DNA from: JADFOI01 sp965218935
GTDB taxonomy: Bacteria; Acidobacteriota; UBA6911; RPQK01; JADFOI01
Length of the DNA: 64,000 nucleotides
Assembly (NCBI GenBank): GCA_965218935.1
Contig: CBDCMH010000002.1
Location: 310,001 to 374,000, forward strand
Direction: 5' to 3'
Shown: piece by piece, positions 52,839-60,965 of the stretch
Numbering within the stretch: position 1 is the stretch's first letter
Layout: every line of letters begins with the position of its first letter
Made by a program: the position numbers and the translations under genes
Notes under the pieces: model-generated
The model's input: only the letters and a program-made list of their open reading frames with translations
The model's database searches: none
Told to the model about the DNA's origin: nothing

Positions 52839-54425
52839 TTCTTTTCCCCCAGCCTCCTCCACCGGGGGTCTCGATACGGATGACATCACCCTTGCAAAGA
52901 GAAAGTGAAAACTTGTCCGGTAAATTCTTCCGTCGCCCCTTAACCACCAAATAGTTATTGCCTGTCTTCCCGGCGCTTCCACCTCCCAACCCATAGGGAG
53001 AAAATCGACGGCGTTCAGAGAGCATCGTCACCTGACAATCGGCCAGCATCTCAAGGCTCCGGATGATGACATCACCTCCCCTGAATTTCCCTTGACCACC
53101 AGATCCTTGGCGCAGACGGTACTCCTTGACTCGTACAGGGAAATAGGTTTCAAGAGCTTCAATCGGTGTATTTAAGGTGTTCGTCATGTGAGTGTGAATT
53201 CCGCGGTCTCCATCGGCCTGTGAACTGGCTCCCATTCCACCTCCAATGGTTTCGTAATAAGAAAAAGTCTGACCGGTATCAGGACCGACGCTGCCCAAAG
53301 AGAGGTTGTTCATCGTGCCACTGCTGGCCGCGGGCATACTGTCCAGTCTTGCCGCAGAAAGGGCTTTGATAAGAACATCCACGATGCGCTGTGAGGTTTC
53401 CACATTCCCTCCTGCGGTGGCCGCCGGATAACTGGCATTGACAATGGTTCCCACAGGAACGATCAAGTCTACAGGACGAATTAAGCCGGCACTGGTCGGA
53501 GTGTCCTCAGGTGCCAGGCAACGCAGCACATAATAAACAGCCGCCAGGGTAATCGCCTCCACGGCATTCATGCACCCTCTGACTTGGGGATGTGAGCCAT
53601 TGAAATTGACCGTCATCTTTTCTCCCCGAACGTCCACGGTGACTCTGATTTCGATGGATTTTCCGGGAGCGCGCTTTACCGTTCCCCCATCATCGTCCAG
53701 GAAATCCTCGGCTTGTAGCAGCCGTCAGGAATTCTTAAGATCACCCGTTTCATGATTCTCTCGCCATAATCCTGGAGTGCCCTCATATAGGCGTTCACTT
53801 CCTGGCGACCGTTTCTTTCCACCAGGCCGAGCACTCTCTTCTCACCAATTCTTAACGAACCGATCTGGGCAGCCAGATCACCCTCTCTTTCCACTGGAGT
53901 CCGGACATTGCAAAGCACGAGCCTCAACAGGTCTCGGTTGAGTTTCCCTTTTTCGTAAAGCTTTATAGAAGGAATCCTGATCCCTTCTTGAAAAATATCG
54001 GTGCTCAGGGGCATAGAACCGGGAGAAATTCCTCCCACGTCCGAATGGTGTGCCCGGCAAGCCACAAAGGAAACGGGTTGGGAAGGGTTCGATGGCTCAA
54101 AAAGGGGCGCAACCATCGTGACATCTGGAAGGTGGGTGCCCCCTGCGAAGGGATCGTTCAAAACCACCACATCACCGGGGTCCAGAGGAAAGGCATCCAT
54201 GGCCGCCTGGACCGCAAGCGGCATCGACCCCAGGTGCACGGGCATATGGTCTCCCATGGCGACCAGTTGACCCCGATCGTCAAACAAGGCACAGGAGTAG
54301 TCTCTGCGCTCCTTAATGTTGGGAGAATAAGCTGTCCGCCTGAGAACAGTACCCATTTCTTGGGCAATCGAGGAAAAGAAATTTCGGTAAATCTCAAGTT
54401 TGATGGGATGATAGGAATCCGACAT
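52834..54425 (-). pseudogene. hyuB: Hydantoinase B/oxoprolinase (HyuB) family, single-base frameshift
   Basis: The 5' frame (ATG at 54425) encodes KLEIYRNFFSSIAQEMGTVLRRTAYSPNIKERRDYSCALFD and FAGGTHLPDVTMVAP. It runs to IPDGCYK, where it breaks. At about 53719 one G is missing (AAGCCGAGG instead of AAGGCCGAGG). The rest continues in the next frame: AEDFLDDDGG, FNGSHPQVRG, SSGTMNNLSLG and RQGSGGQGKFRGG to 52834. Joined length about 530 residues, normal for HyuB. HyuB pairs with HyuA for ATP-dependent hydantoin or 5-oxoproline opening; hyuA is not adjacent. It may be intact if the indel is a sequencing error. Confidence 0.87.
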
Positions 54426-54454
54426 GGTGTCTCCCATAATGGGCATTATATCCA

Positions 54455-54524
54455 CTAGCCCGAACTATACATAAATTGTCCACTGCAGCGACGCAATCAT
54501 CCACGCTGACCGCGTTGAGTTCCC
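54455..54524 (+). repeat. CTAG-type interspersed repeat, copy e
   Basis: CTAGCCCGAACTATACATAA followed by CCACTGCAGCGACGCAATC and GACCGCGTTGAGTTCC. It lies between the divergent hyuB-like and UbiA-family genes, probably within both promoter regions. Confidence 0.7.
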
Positions 54525-54564
54525 TTTGCCTGGTATAATTCCCACCCACGGAGATGAGTCGTCC

Positions 54565-55419
54565 ATGAAAAGGCTAATTCTCGTATTGGAAACGATTAAG
54601 TTCGAGCACACTATTTTTGCACTCCCGTTCGCCTTTCTGGGTGCTTTTCTGGCAGCTCGGGGATTTCCCGGCTGGGAGACCAGCTTTTGGATCATCATGG
54701 CCATGACCGGAGCCCGGAGCGCCGCCATGTCCTTTAATCGGCTCGCCGACCGCTTTGATGATCGCCTGAATCCACGCACGGCCGATCGTGCCCTGCCTCA
54801 GAAACTCCTGAGTGTCCAGTTTGTCGCACTATTCACGCTGGTAAGCTCGACACTGTTCATCTTCTCAGCCTGGATGCTCAATGAATTGGCTTTTCGCCTT
54901 TCTCCAATCGCCTTGGCCATCATCCTTCTTTACAGCTACACGAAAAGGTTTACCTCGCTGTCGCATCTGGTTCTGGGATTATCCCTTGCCATCGCTCCGG
55001 TGGGCGGTTGGGTTGCCGTGCGCGGAGAAATTCATCTGGCTCCTTTCTATGTGGCAGCTGCTGTTCTTTTTTGGGTGGGAGGATTCGACATCATTTACGC
55101 CTGTCAGGATTACGAATTCGACCGGAAATTCGGCCGATATTCCTTGCCCAGCACATGGGGAATCAAGACAGCACTTCGAATCTCTGCCTGGTTTCACGTC
55201 CTAATGATGCTTTTGCTCATCTACGCTTTTTTCCAATTTCAGCTCTCTTTACTCAGCTGGATGGGGTTGGTCCTGGCGGGAATCGGACTGATCTATGAAC
55301 ACAGTCTGGTCCAACCCGAAGATCTGAGTCGCCTCAATGCTGCTTTTTTCACGCTCAATGGCCTCATCAGTGTTGTCTTGTTTGTATTCGTCGGTCTCGA
55401 TCTATGTCTCTTTGTATAG
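54565..55419 (+). CDS. UbiA-family prenyltransferase (MqnP/UbiA-like)
   Basis: 284 residues from the ATG at 54565 (GGAGATGAG upstream); an in-frame ATG at 54526 is less likely. An integral membrane protein with about nine helices. The two Asp-rich prenyl-diphosphate sites are NRLADRFDDRLN near residue 55 and DIIYACQDYEFDRKFG near residue 170. UbiA-like proteins of this length in bacteria lacking ubiquinone often act in futalosine-type menaquinone synthesis (MqnP). That assignment is an inference, since no other mqn gene is in view. Confidence 0.85.
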   Translation: MKRLILVLETIKFEHTIFALPFAFLGAFLAARGFPGWETSFWIIMAMTGARSAAMSFNRLADRFDDRLNPRTADRALPQKLLSVQFVALFTLVSSTLFIFSAWMLNELAFRLSPIALAIILLYSYTKRFTSLSHLVLGLSLAIAPVGGWVAVRGEIHLAPFYVAAAVLFWVGGFDIIYACQDYEFDRKFGRYSLPSTWGIKTALRISAWFHVLMMLLLIYAFFQFQLSLLSWMGLVLAGIGLIYEHSLVQPEDLSRLNAAFFTLNGLISVVLFVFVGLDLCLFV

Positions 55420-55725
55420 ATTCTCGAGCCGGGAAGGCATACCATCATTTTCCGTACCTGCAAACCGACGTTGACATTCAGACAACACGTGCGTCAGGGC
55501 AGTCAATATATAGTAGGTCTACCCAATTTCAAATACTATATATGGAATCCCAGCCATTGGCACGCCTTTTGCTTAATTTACAACGGAGAGAGTTTTCTTG
55601 ACTTTTCGGTTCGTATATTTCGCAGTTCGATCGTTATAATGAATAGAAGCAAACCCTAGAAGATTTGCCTCTGGGCTGCTGGTGCGAAAGCGCTTTTCCG
55701 TCCAGAAAAAGGGGGAAGGATTCCC
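55420..55725. other. Leader region upstream of pilC
   Basis: 306 bp containing the sigma-54 promoter at 55558 and about 150 bases of untranslated leader. The segment near 55650-55710 can form short hairpins (GGTGCGAAAGCGC) but does not match a riboswitch class I know. No gene. Confidence 0.4.
55558..55573 (+). promoter_or_regulatory. Sigma-54 promoter for pilC-pilS
   Basis: TGGCACGCCTTTTGCT matches the -24/-12 consensus exactly (TGGCACG-N4-TTGCW), with the GG and GC doublets separated by 10 bases. It lies about 155 bases upstream of pilC, and an NtrC-type activator (PilR) with GAFTGA is encoded 3 kb downstream. Confidence 0.8.
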
Positions 55726-56942
55726 ATGCCTACTTACAAATTCAGAGGTCGCCGCTATGACACCGGTGCAGTAATTGAAGGTGAACGTCCGGCTCAGAAT
55801 ACTCAGAGTCTCGCCGCTACCCTGCGTTCGGAAAAGATCATGCCCATCAGTATCAATGAAAAAAGGGGAAGGCCTCCGCAGGGAAGGGCAAGAAGGCTGG
55901 AAAGGTCACCTCCGGACAAATCGCGATCTTTACGAAGCAGTTTTCCGTCATGTTGGAAGCGGGTTTGCCTCTGGTTCAGTCGCTGGGTATTCTGGCCGAG
56001 CAGCAGGAAAACGCCGCTATGGCAAAATGTCTTGACGAGGTTCGGGAAGATGTTGAGGCAGGCTCCACACTGGCCGAAGCGATGCGCAAACATCCCAAGG
56101 TCTTTGACACTCTCTTCGTCAACATGATTTCCGCAGGCGAGGCAGGCGGTATTTTAGATGTTATCTTACAGCGTCTGTCGGTCTTCGTAGAAAAACTCGT
56201 AAAGCTCAAACGCTCTCTGGTTTCCGCCTCAGTTTATCCCGGTGTGGTGATCACCGTAGCTATCGGTATCGTTGTCGCCATCATGGTTTTCGTTATTCCG
56301 ACCTTCGCTGAACTGTTTAAGAACATGAATGCGACTCTGCCTCTACCCACCCGCTTTGTCATGGGCCTAAGCGATTTCATGGTTGCATACATCCTCCCGA
56401 TCATCGCCTTCCTTGTTTTGCTTTTGATCGGTGGCCAGCGTTACTACAGCACTTACTCGGGCCGGTTGGTGATCGACGGGATGATACTGAAAATCCCTAT
56501 TTTCGGAGCGGTCATCCAAAAGATCATTGTGGCCCGATTTTCACAAACCTTAGGAACCCTTCTCAGCAGCGGCATTTCCATCCTTGAAGCGCTCGACATT
56601 ACGGCTCGCACGGCTGGAAACCTCGTCATTCAGAACGCCTTGCTGGAAGCTCGAAAGGCTGTTCAAGAAGGAAACACGCTTGTTGAGCCGTTGAAGAGGA
56701 GCGGGCTGTTCCCTGCCATGGTGGTCCAGATGGTGGGTGTAGGAGAGCAGACGGGTGAACTGGATCAGATGCTTCAGAAAATGGCCGATTTTTACGAGGA
56801 ACAGGCGGATGCTGCAATCGCCGATTTTCTCACCTTGATCGAGCCTTTGATGATAGTATTTCTCGGCGGGATTATTGGCGGAATCGTTATTTCCATGTAC
56901 ATGCCAATATTTAGCCTGATCGGGAAGTTGGCAGGTGGATGA
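55726..56942 (+). CDS. pilC: Type IV pilus inner-membrane platform protein PilC, frameshift in A-run
   Basis: About 405 residues after frame correction. The first 46 residues (MPTYKFRGRRYDTGAVIEGE) are the PilC N-terminus. At an A6 run near 55858-55864 one A is missing. The remainder, starting KGKASAGKGKKAGKVTSGQIAIFTKQFSVMLEAGLPLVQSL, continues in the next frame to 56942. Two GspF domains follow (TFAELFKNMNATLPLPTRFVM; GDLLSSGISILEAL-like region). Membrane helices lie near residues 170-195, 220-240 and the C-terminus. PilC anchors the pilus assembly ATPases. Overlaps pilS by 8 bases. Confidence 0.88.
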
Positions 56943-58518
56943 TTTCAAGAAGAAGCTCCTAAACTTAATCATCGTCAGGCTCGTCCTGGTGAGCCTGGTG
57001 CTGGGATTTGCCATCTTTGCCCTTTCCCAGCAAGTATCCGCTTTTGAGTTTCTTCAACCCTTCATACTCGCTGTTTACGCTCTCTCCGTAGTTTACGTCC
57101 TCCTCTGGCAGTACACGGACCGGCTCAGTCTCATCTACAACATACAGTTCTTCTTCGATCTCGTTCTGATCTCTCTGCTGATTTTCATCTCGGGTGGAAT
57201 CAACAGCCTCTTTACGCCTTTTTACGTTCTCATCATCGTCTACGCCAGCTTACTGAAACATCGGGAAGGGGGCGTCATCGCTCTTACCCTGAGTATCACC
57301 AGCTACTCCGGTATCGTTCACCTCGGCTACCTGGGTTGGGTGCCCGGAGGCGCTGAAATCGGATCTTACCCTCTCATCGTTTACCGGATCTCTCTGAATA
57401 CGCTCGGTTTCATGGGCGTTGCCATGCTCGGTATCTATCTCTCTGAACGCTTGCAGAGCGCCCGCCAGGAATTGGGCACCGCCAAAGTGGTCCACCAAAC
57501 CATCGTCAACAGTATCCGTGATGGGCTGATCACTCTGGATTTGGAGGGTCGTATCACTTCCTGCAATCGAACGGGTGAAGAAATCTGCGGATTCTCGCAG
57601 CAGGAGTTGCTCTTGAAGCCCATCTCCGAACTCCTTTCCGAATCGGTCCTGGAGAGCATCTTAAAGAGCGACTTCGAATCGAATCAGCGAGCACTCCACA
57701 TCGAGTGCTGGAGCAGGAATAAAAAGGGGGACCCACTATTTGTAGGCTTGAGCTGCTCCCCCCTGTTGTCTCATGACAACCAGCAGACCGGCTACATCCT
57801 CTCTGTAAAGGATCTGACTGAAATCAAAAAGCGTGAAGAGGAGGTTCAGCTCCAGGAGAAGATGGCAGCTATTGGACAGATGGCAGCTGGCTTGGCCCAC
57901 GAGATTCGCAATCCGCTGGGTTCCTTGTGGGGAAGCATCCAGGTCCTCCAGTCCGAATTACATTTGTCTGACGAAAAAGCAAGACTGCTCAAGATCATCA
58001 CCGGAGAATGCAAGCGACTCAATAAAATTGTGGGGGATTTCCTTGCCTATGCTGGCCCCAGGTCGACCCAACTGCAGAGAATTGACCTTCTTTCTCTTGT
58101 CCAGGACACGGTCGATCTCTTTAAGAATAGTCCCGAGTTTCACGGACGTCACAGCATTGAGATCCTCCCCGCTCCCGAACCGCTTCGCTGTCTGGCTGAT
58201 TCCGATCAGTTTCGACAGGTGGTCTGGAACATCATCCAAAACGGCATTCGGGCTATGCCCAGCGGGGGCAAGCTGTCCATTCAAGTCCGTCAAAGAGATT
58301 CACGAGCTCTGTTAAGTTTTACTGATGAGGGAATCGGGATGAGCTCCAAGGAAGAAAAAGAGCTTTTCCAGCCCTTTCTCAGCGGATTTAGGAATGGAGC
58401 CGGTCTGGGAATGGCGATTGTTTATCAGATCATCCAACAGCATCACGGGAAAATCGATATCCGCAGCCAGCGTAATGCCGGTACTGTCATCGACATCTCG
58501 CTTCCCCTTGAGCACTAG
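56935..58518 (+). CDS. pilS: PilS-type sensor histidine kinase
   Basis: 527 residues, GTG start at 56935 overlapping the pilC stop. Six hydrophobic helices occupy residues 8-165, as in PilS. A PAS domain follows (VNSIRDGLITLDLEGRITSCN, about 185-295). The HisKA dimerisation helix has the phospho-accepting histidine in GLAHEIRNPLGSLWG near residue 324. ATP-binding boxes are NIIQNGIRAM, FTDEGIGM and NGAGLGMAIVYQI. It should phosphorylate PilR encoded convergently at 58702-60240. The stop TAG is the first part of an interspersed repeat. Confidence 0.93.
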   Translation: MDDFKKKLLNLIIVRLVLVSLVLGFAIFALSQQVSAFEFLQPFILAVYALSVVYVLLWQYTDRLSLIYNIQFFFDLVLISLLIFISGGINSLFTPFYVLIIVYASLLKHREGGVIALTLSITSYSGIVHLGYLGWVPGGAEIGSYPLIVYRISLNTLGFMGVAMLGIYLSERLQSARQELGTAKVVHQTIVNSIRDGLITLDLEGRITSCNRTGEEICGFSQQELLLKPISELLSESVLESILKSDFESNQRALHIECWSRNKKGDPLFVGLSCSPLLSHDNQQTGYILSVKDLTEIKKREEEVQLQEKMAAIGQMAAGLAHEIRNPLGSLWGSIQVLQSELHLSDEKARLLKIITGECKRLNKIVGDFLAYAGPRSTQLQRIDLLSLVQDTVDLFKNSPEFHGRHSIEILPAPEPLRCLADSDQFRQVVWNIIQNGIRAMPSGGKLSIQVRQRDSRALLSFTDEGIGMSSKEEKELFQPFLSGFRNGAGLGMAIVYQIIQQHHGKIDIRSQRNAGTVIDISLPLEH

Positions 58519-58583
58519 CCGGGCCTATTCATAGATTCTCTGCTGCAGCCGCGAAACCATCCGCCCTGACTGCGTTCCTTGCT
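58515..58583 (+). repeat. CTAG-type interspersed repeat, copy f
   Basis: CTAGCCGGGCCTATTCATAG followed by ATTCTCTGCTGCAGCCGCGA and CCTGACTGCGTTCCTT. It contributes the TAG stop codon of pilS and lies between the convergent pilS and pilR. Confidence 0.75.
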
Positions 58584-58606
58584 ACCAGGGGCAAGAACCT
58601 CTGGAA

Positions 58607-58669
58607 TGTGGGAGGCACCTCAGGTGCCGGACATCTCTTTTCGGATTCGGCCTTCAGGTGCCTCCCACA
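58607..58669. terminator. Hairpin between convergent pilS and pilR
   Basis: 14-base arms TGTGGGAGGCACCT (58607-58620) and its exact complement (58656-58669) around a 35-base loop. There is no long T-run. Its place between convergent genes suggests a bidirectional stop or stabilising element. Confidence 0.5.
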
Positions 58670-58701
58670 CTCCGGAGTCTTCGCACGGTCCTGGCTCGCC
58701 C

Positions 58702-60240
58702 CTACCCTACTTCTTCCTTCTTGCCTTCTTCTTTTGTTTCCGTACTGCTTTCTGCGGTCTCCTCACTACCTTCTGCTTTCACCTTTCTTCTCTCCCCTGC
58801 CTTGTGTCTTCTCTCTCCATCTCTCCTCTCACCACTCCGTTCCTTCTGTTTCTTTCTGAGTCCCAGAGTATCCAGACGGTGCCTCAGAGATCGATAGGAG
58901 ACTTGCAAAATCTCGGACGTCTTGGTCTGGTTCCCTTCCGCCAGCTCAAGAGCCTGTTCGATGATCTGTCTCTCGACCGTTTTCAAGTACTCCTCCAAAT
59001 CCAAACCCTCATGGGCGGAAAAGCGGGGCAAATCAGTTTCATGAGCCCCGACCTGTCCGCGCACCCTCTCCGGCAGTCTTGCTTTTTGGATAAATTCACC
59101 GCTCTCCAGAGTAACGGCCCTCTCAATAACATTCTCCAACTCTCTTACATTGCCGGGCCAACTGTACTCCTCGAGGCAGGATAGCCCTTCTTCAGTCACT
59201 CCCTTGATCTGTCGACCCAACCGTTCATTGTATTTTTGAATAAAGTGTCGTACCAAGGGAACAATGTCAGGCTTTCGGTCACGCAAAGGGGGGATGTGGA
59301 TCGGAATGACCGCGAGTCGATAGTAGAGATCTTCTCGAAACTCCCCCTCTTCAACCGCCCTCTCCAAATTCTGGTTGGTAGCCGCAATCAGGCGGGCATC
59401 GATTTCAATTTCCTTAGTCCCTCCGATTCGTCGAACCTTTCTTTCTTGCAAAGCTCGAAGAACCTTGACCTGCATGGAGGGGGGCATTTCTCCCACCTCG
59501 TCCAAAAACAGAGTTCCTCCCATAGCGACTTCCAGTAGCCCCTTCTTCTCACTGACTGCACCCGTGAAGGCCCCCTTCATGTACCCGAAAAGCTCAGATT
59601 CCAGAAGTGTCTCCGGAAACGCTCCACAATTGATGGAGACGAAAGGATGTTCCGGGTTCAGACTGGCTTGATGAATAGCTCGGGCCACCAGCTCTTTTCC
59701 GGTTCCACTTTCCCCGGAAATCAAGATCGTAGTATCGGTCGGTGCAATGGTTCCAATCAGTTTATAGATCTCCAGCATGGCCGGAGAGGTGCCAATCATG
59801 TCGTCTTCTTCAATACGCTGTCTCTCCAACACCCTGACCTGATGCCTCAGATTTCGAGCCAGCAGGGCATTTTTGATGAGGTTGGTTAATTCCTCCACCT
59901 GAAAAGGCTTGGTGATATAGTCGAAAGCTCCCAGTTTCAGGGCCTCGATGGCCGTATCTGAGGATGCGTAGGCGGTCATAAAAATGAAGGGAACCTCCGG
60001 ATCAATCTCGTGTGATGCCTTCAGCAACCCCAACCCATCCAAGTCGGGCATCCTCAAATCGGAAATGACCAGATCAAAACCGGGCTTCTCCGAGAGCAGC
60101 TCCAATGCCTTGCGACTTTCCTGAACGCTGCTGACGCCATATCCTTCTTTTTTCAGCACGTATTCCAGAAATTCGAGCATGCTCTGCTCATCATCTACAA
60201 CCAGGATTTGTTCTACGAGAGTTTGCTCCACAGACTCCAT
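58702..60240 (-). CDS. pilR: PilR-type sigma-54-dependent response regulator
   Basis: 512 residues. The receiver domain has the phospho-acceptor aspartate in VISDLRMPD near residue 60. The AAA+ domain has Walker A GESGTGKE, the sigma-54 contact loop GAFTGA, Walker B GGTLFLDEVGEMP and the R-finger region. The C-terminal Fis-type HTH is EGNQTKTSEILQVSYRSLRHRLDTLGL. A highly charged tail of about 40 residues (RSGERRDGERRHKAGERRK...) is unusual. Partner of PilS; should activate pilA and pilC through their sigma-54 promoters. Confidence 0.93.
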   Translation of the reverse strand: MESVEQTLVEQILVVDDEQSMLEFLEYVLKKEGYGVSSVQESRKALELLSEKPGFDLVISDLRMPDLDGLGLLKASHEIDPEVPFIFMTAYASSDTAIEALKLGAFDYITKPFQVEELTNLIKNALLARNLRHQVRVLERQRIEEDDMIGTSPAMLEIYKLIGTIAPTDTTILISGESGTGKELVARAIHQASLNPEHPFVSINCGAFPETLLESELFGYMKGAFTGAVSEKKGLLEVAMGGTLFLDEVGEMPPSMQVKVLRALQERKVRRIGGTKEIEIDARLIAATNQNLERAVEEGEFREDLYYRLAVIPIHIPPLRDRKPDIVPLVRHFIQKYNERLGRQIKGVTEEGLSCLEEYSWPGNVRELENVIERAVTLESGEFIQKARLPERVRGQVGAHETDLPRFSAHEGLDLEEYLKTVERQIIEQALELAEGNQTKTSEILQVSYRSLRHRLDTLGLRKKQKERSGERRDGERRHKAGERRKVKAEGSEETAESSTETKEEGKKEEVG

Positions 60241-60389
60241 TATAACGAATTACTTGCCCTTCTACGTCAGTTCAGCCCTCTGCATTGTGCCTAAAATCGG
60301 CTTATCGGGGAGGACAGGCCGGTCCCTAACAATCTATAACCCTATTCATATAAGTCATTTGCTTGATGCCTCTGAGGCGCCAAAGAGTT

Positions 60390-60404
60390 TGGCATGGCTC
60401 TTGC
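60390..60404 (+). promoter_or_regulatory. Sigma-54 promoter for pilA
   Basis: TGGCATGGCTCTTGC fits the -24/-12 consensus with GG and GC 10 bases apart, 33 bases upstream of the pilA ATG. Activation by PilR is the expected regulation. Confidence 0.8.
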
Positions 60405-60436
60405 CTATAACCATCGGGAAAGAAGGAGGTATCGTC

Positions 60437-60868
60437 ATGAGACACAACAAAGGGTTTTCGTTGATTGAATTGCTTATCGTGGTAGCCATTATTGGGATTA
60501 TCGCGGCTATCGCCGTCCCCAATCTTCTGCAGTCCAAGGCTGCAGCCAATGAGGCTTCAGCGATCAGTGCCATCCGTAACGTCGTGACTTCACAGATCAC
60601 TTACTCTGCGACGGTGGGGTCAGGACAATACGCAGCCGATCTGGCTGCCCTGCAGGGTGCCAGCTTGATTGACAGCGTGCTGGGTTCTGGAACGAAGGAC
60701 GGATATACGTTCACCAGTTCTGGTGCTGCCAACACCTTCGAGGTCACTGCGGGCCCCGTTGCTTATGGTTCCACCGGCACCCGTTACTTCTTCTCTGATG
60801 AGTCGGGTGTTATCCGCTATGACACCGGCGCAGCTGCGACGGTCGCCTCTAGCCCCTTGGGCCAGTAA
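60437..60868 (+). CDS. pilA: Type IV pilin PilA
   Basis: 143 residues from the ATG at 60437 behind GGAGG. The leader is short and basic (MRHNKG), followed by the type III signal motif G/FSLIELLIVVAIIGIIAAIAVPNLL with F+1 and E+5, cleaved by PilD. The globular part is small (about 110 residues) and has no cysteines, so no disulfide D-region. The protein forms the pilus fibre for twitching, adhesion or DNA uptake. It is followed by a strong terminator. Confidence 0.93.
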   Translation: MRHNKGFSLIELLIVVAIIGIIAAIAVPNLLQSKAAANEASAISAIRNVVTSQITYSATVGSGQYAADLAALQGASLIDSVLGSGTKDGYTFTSSGAANTFEVTAGPVAYGSTGTRYFFSDESGVIRYDTGAAATVASSPLGQ

Positions 60869-60896
60869 ACACGGGCTACGTTCGCACCCCCCAATA

Positions 60897-60933
60897 AAAG
60901 AAGGGCGACCTGTGAGGGTCGCCCTTCTTTTTG
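60897..60933. terminator. Strong intrinsic terminator (bidirectional) after pilA
   Basis: A perfect 14-bp stem AAAGAAGGGCGACC/complement with a 6-base loop, followed by T-rich sequence on the plus strand and A-rich on the minus side. It serves pilA and rpoC, which converge here. Confidence 0.92.
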
Positions 60934-60965
60934 TCTAAATGTCAGTTGTCAGCTGTTAGTACTCT

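Noticed and set aside
55630..55725. Riboswitch in the pilC leader
   Set aside because: Short hairpins exist but the conserved core of c-di-GMP, preQ1 or other known classes is absent.
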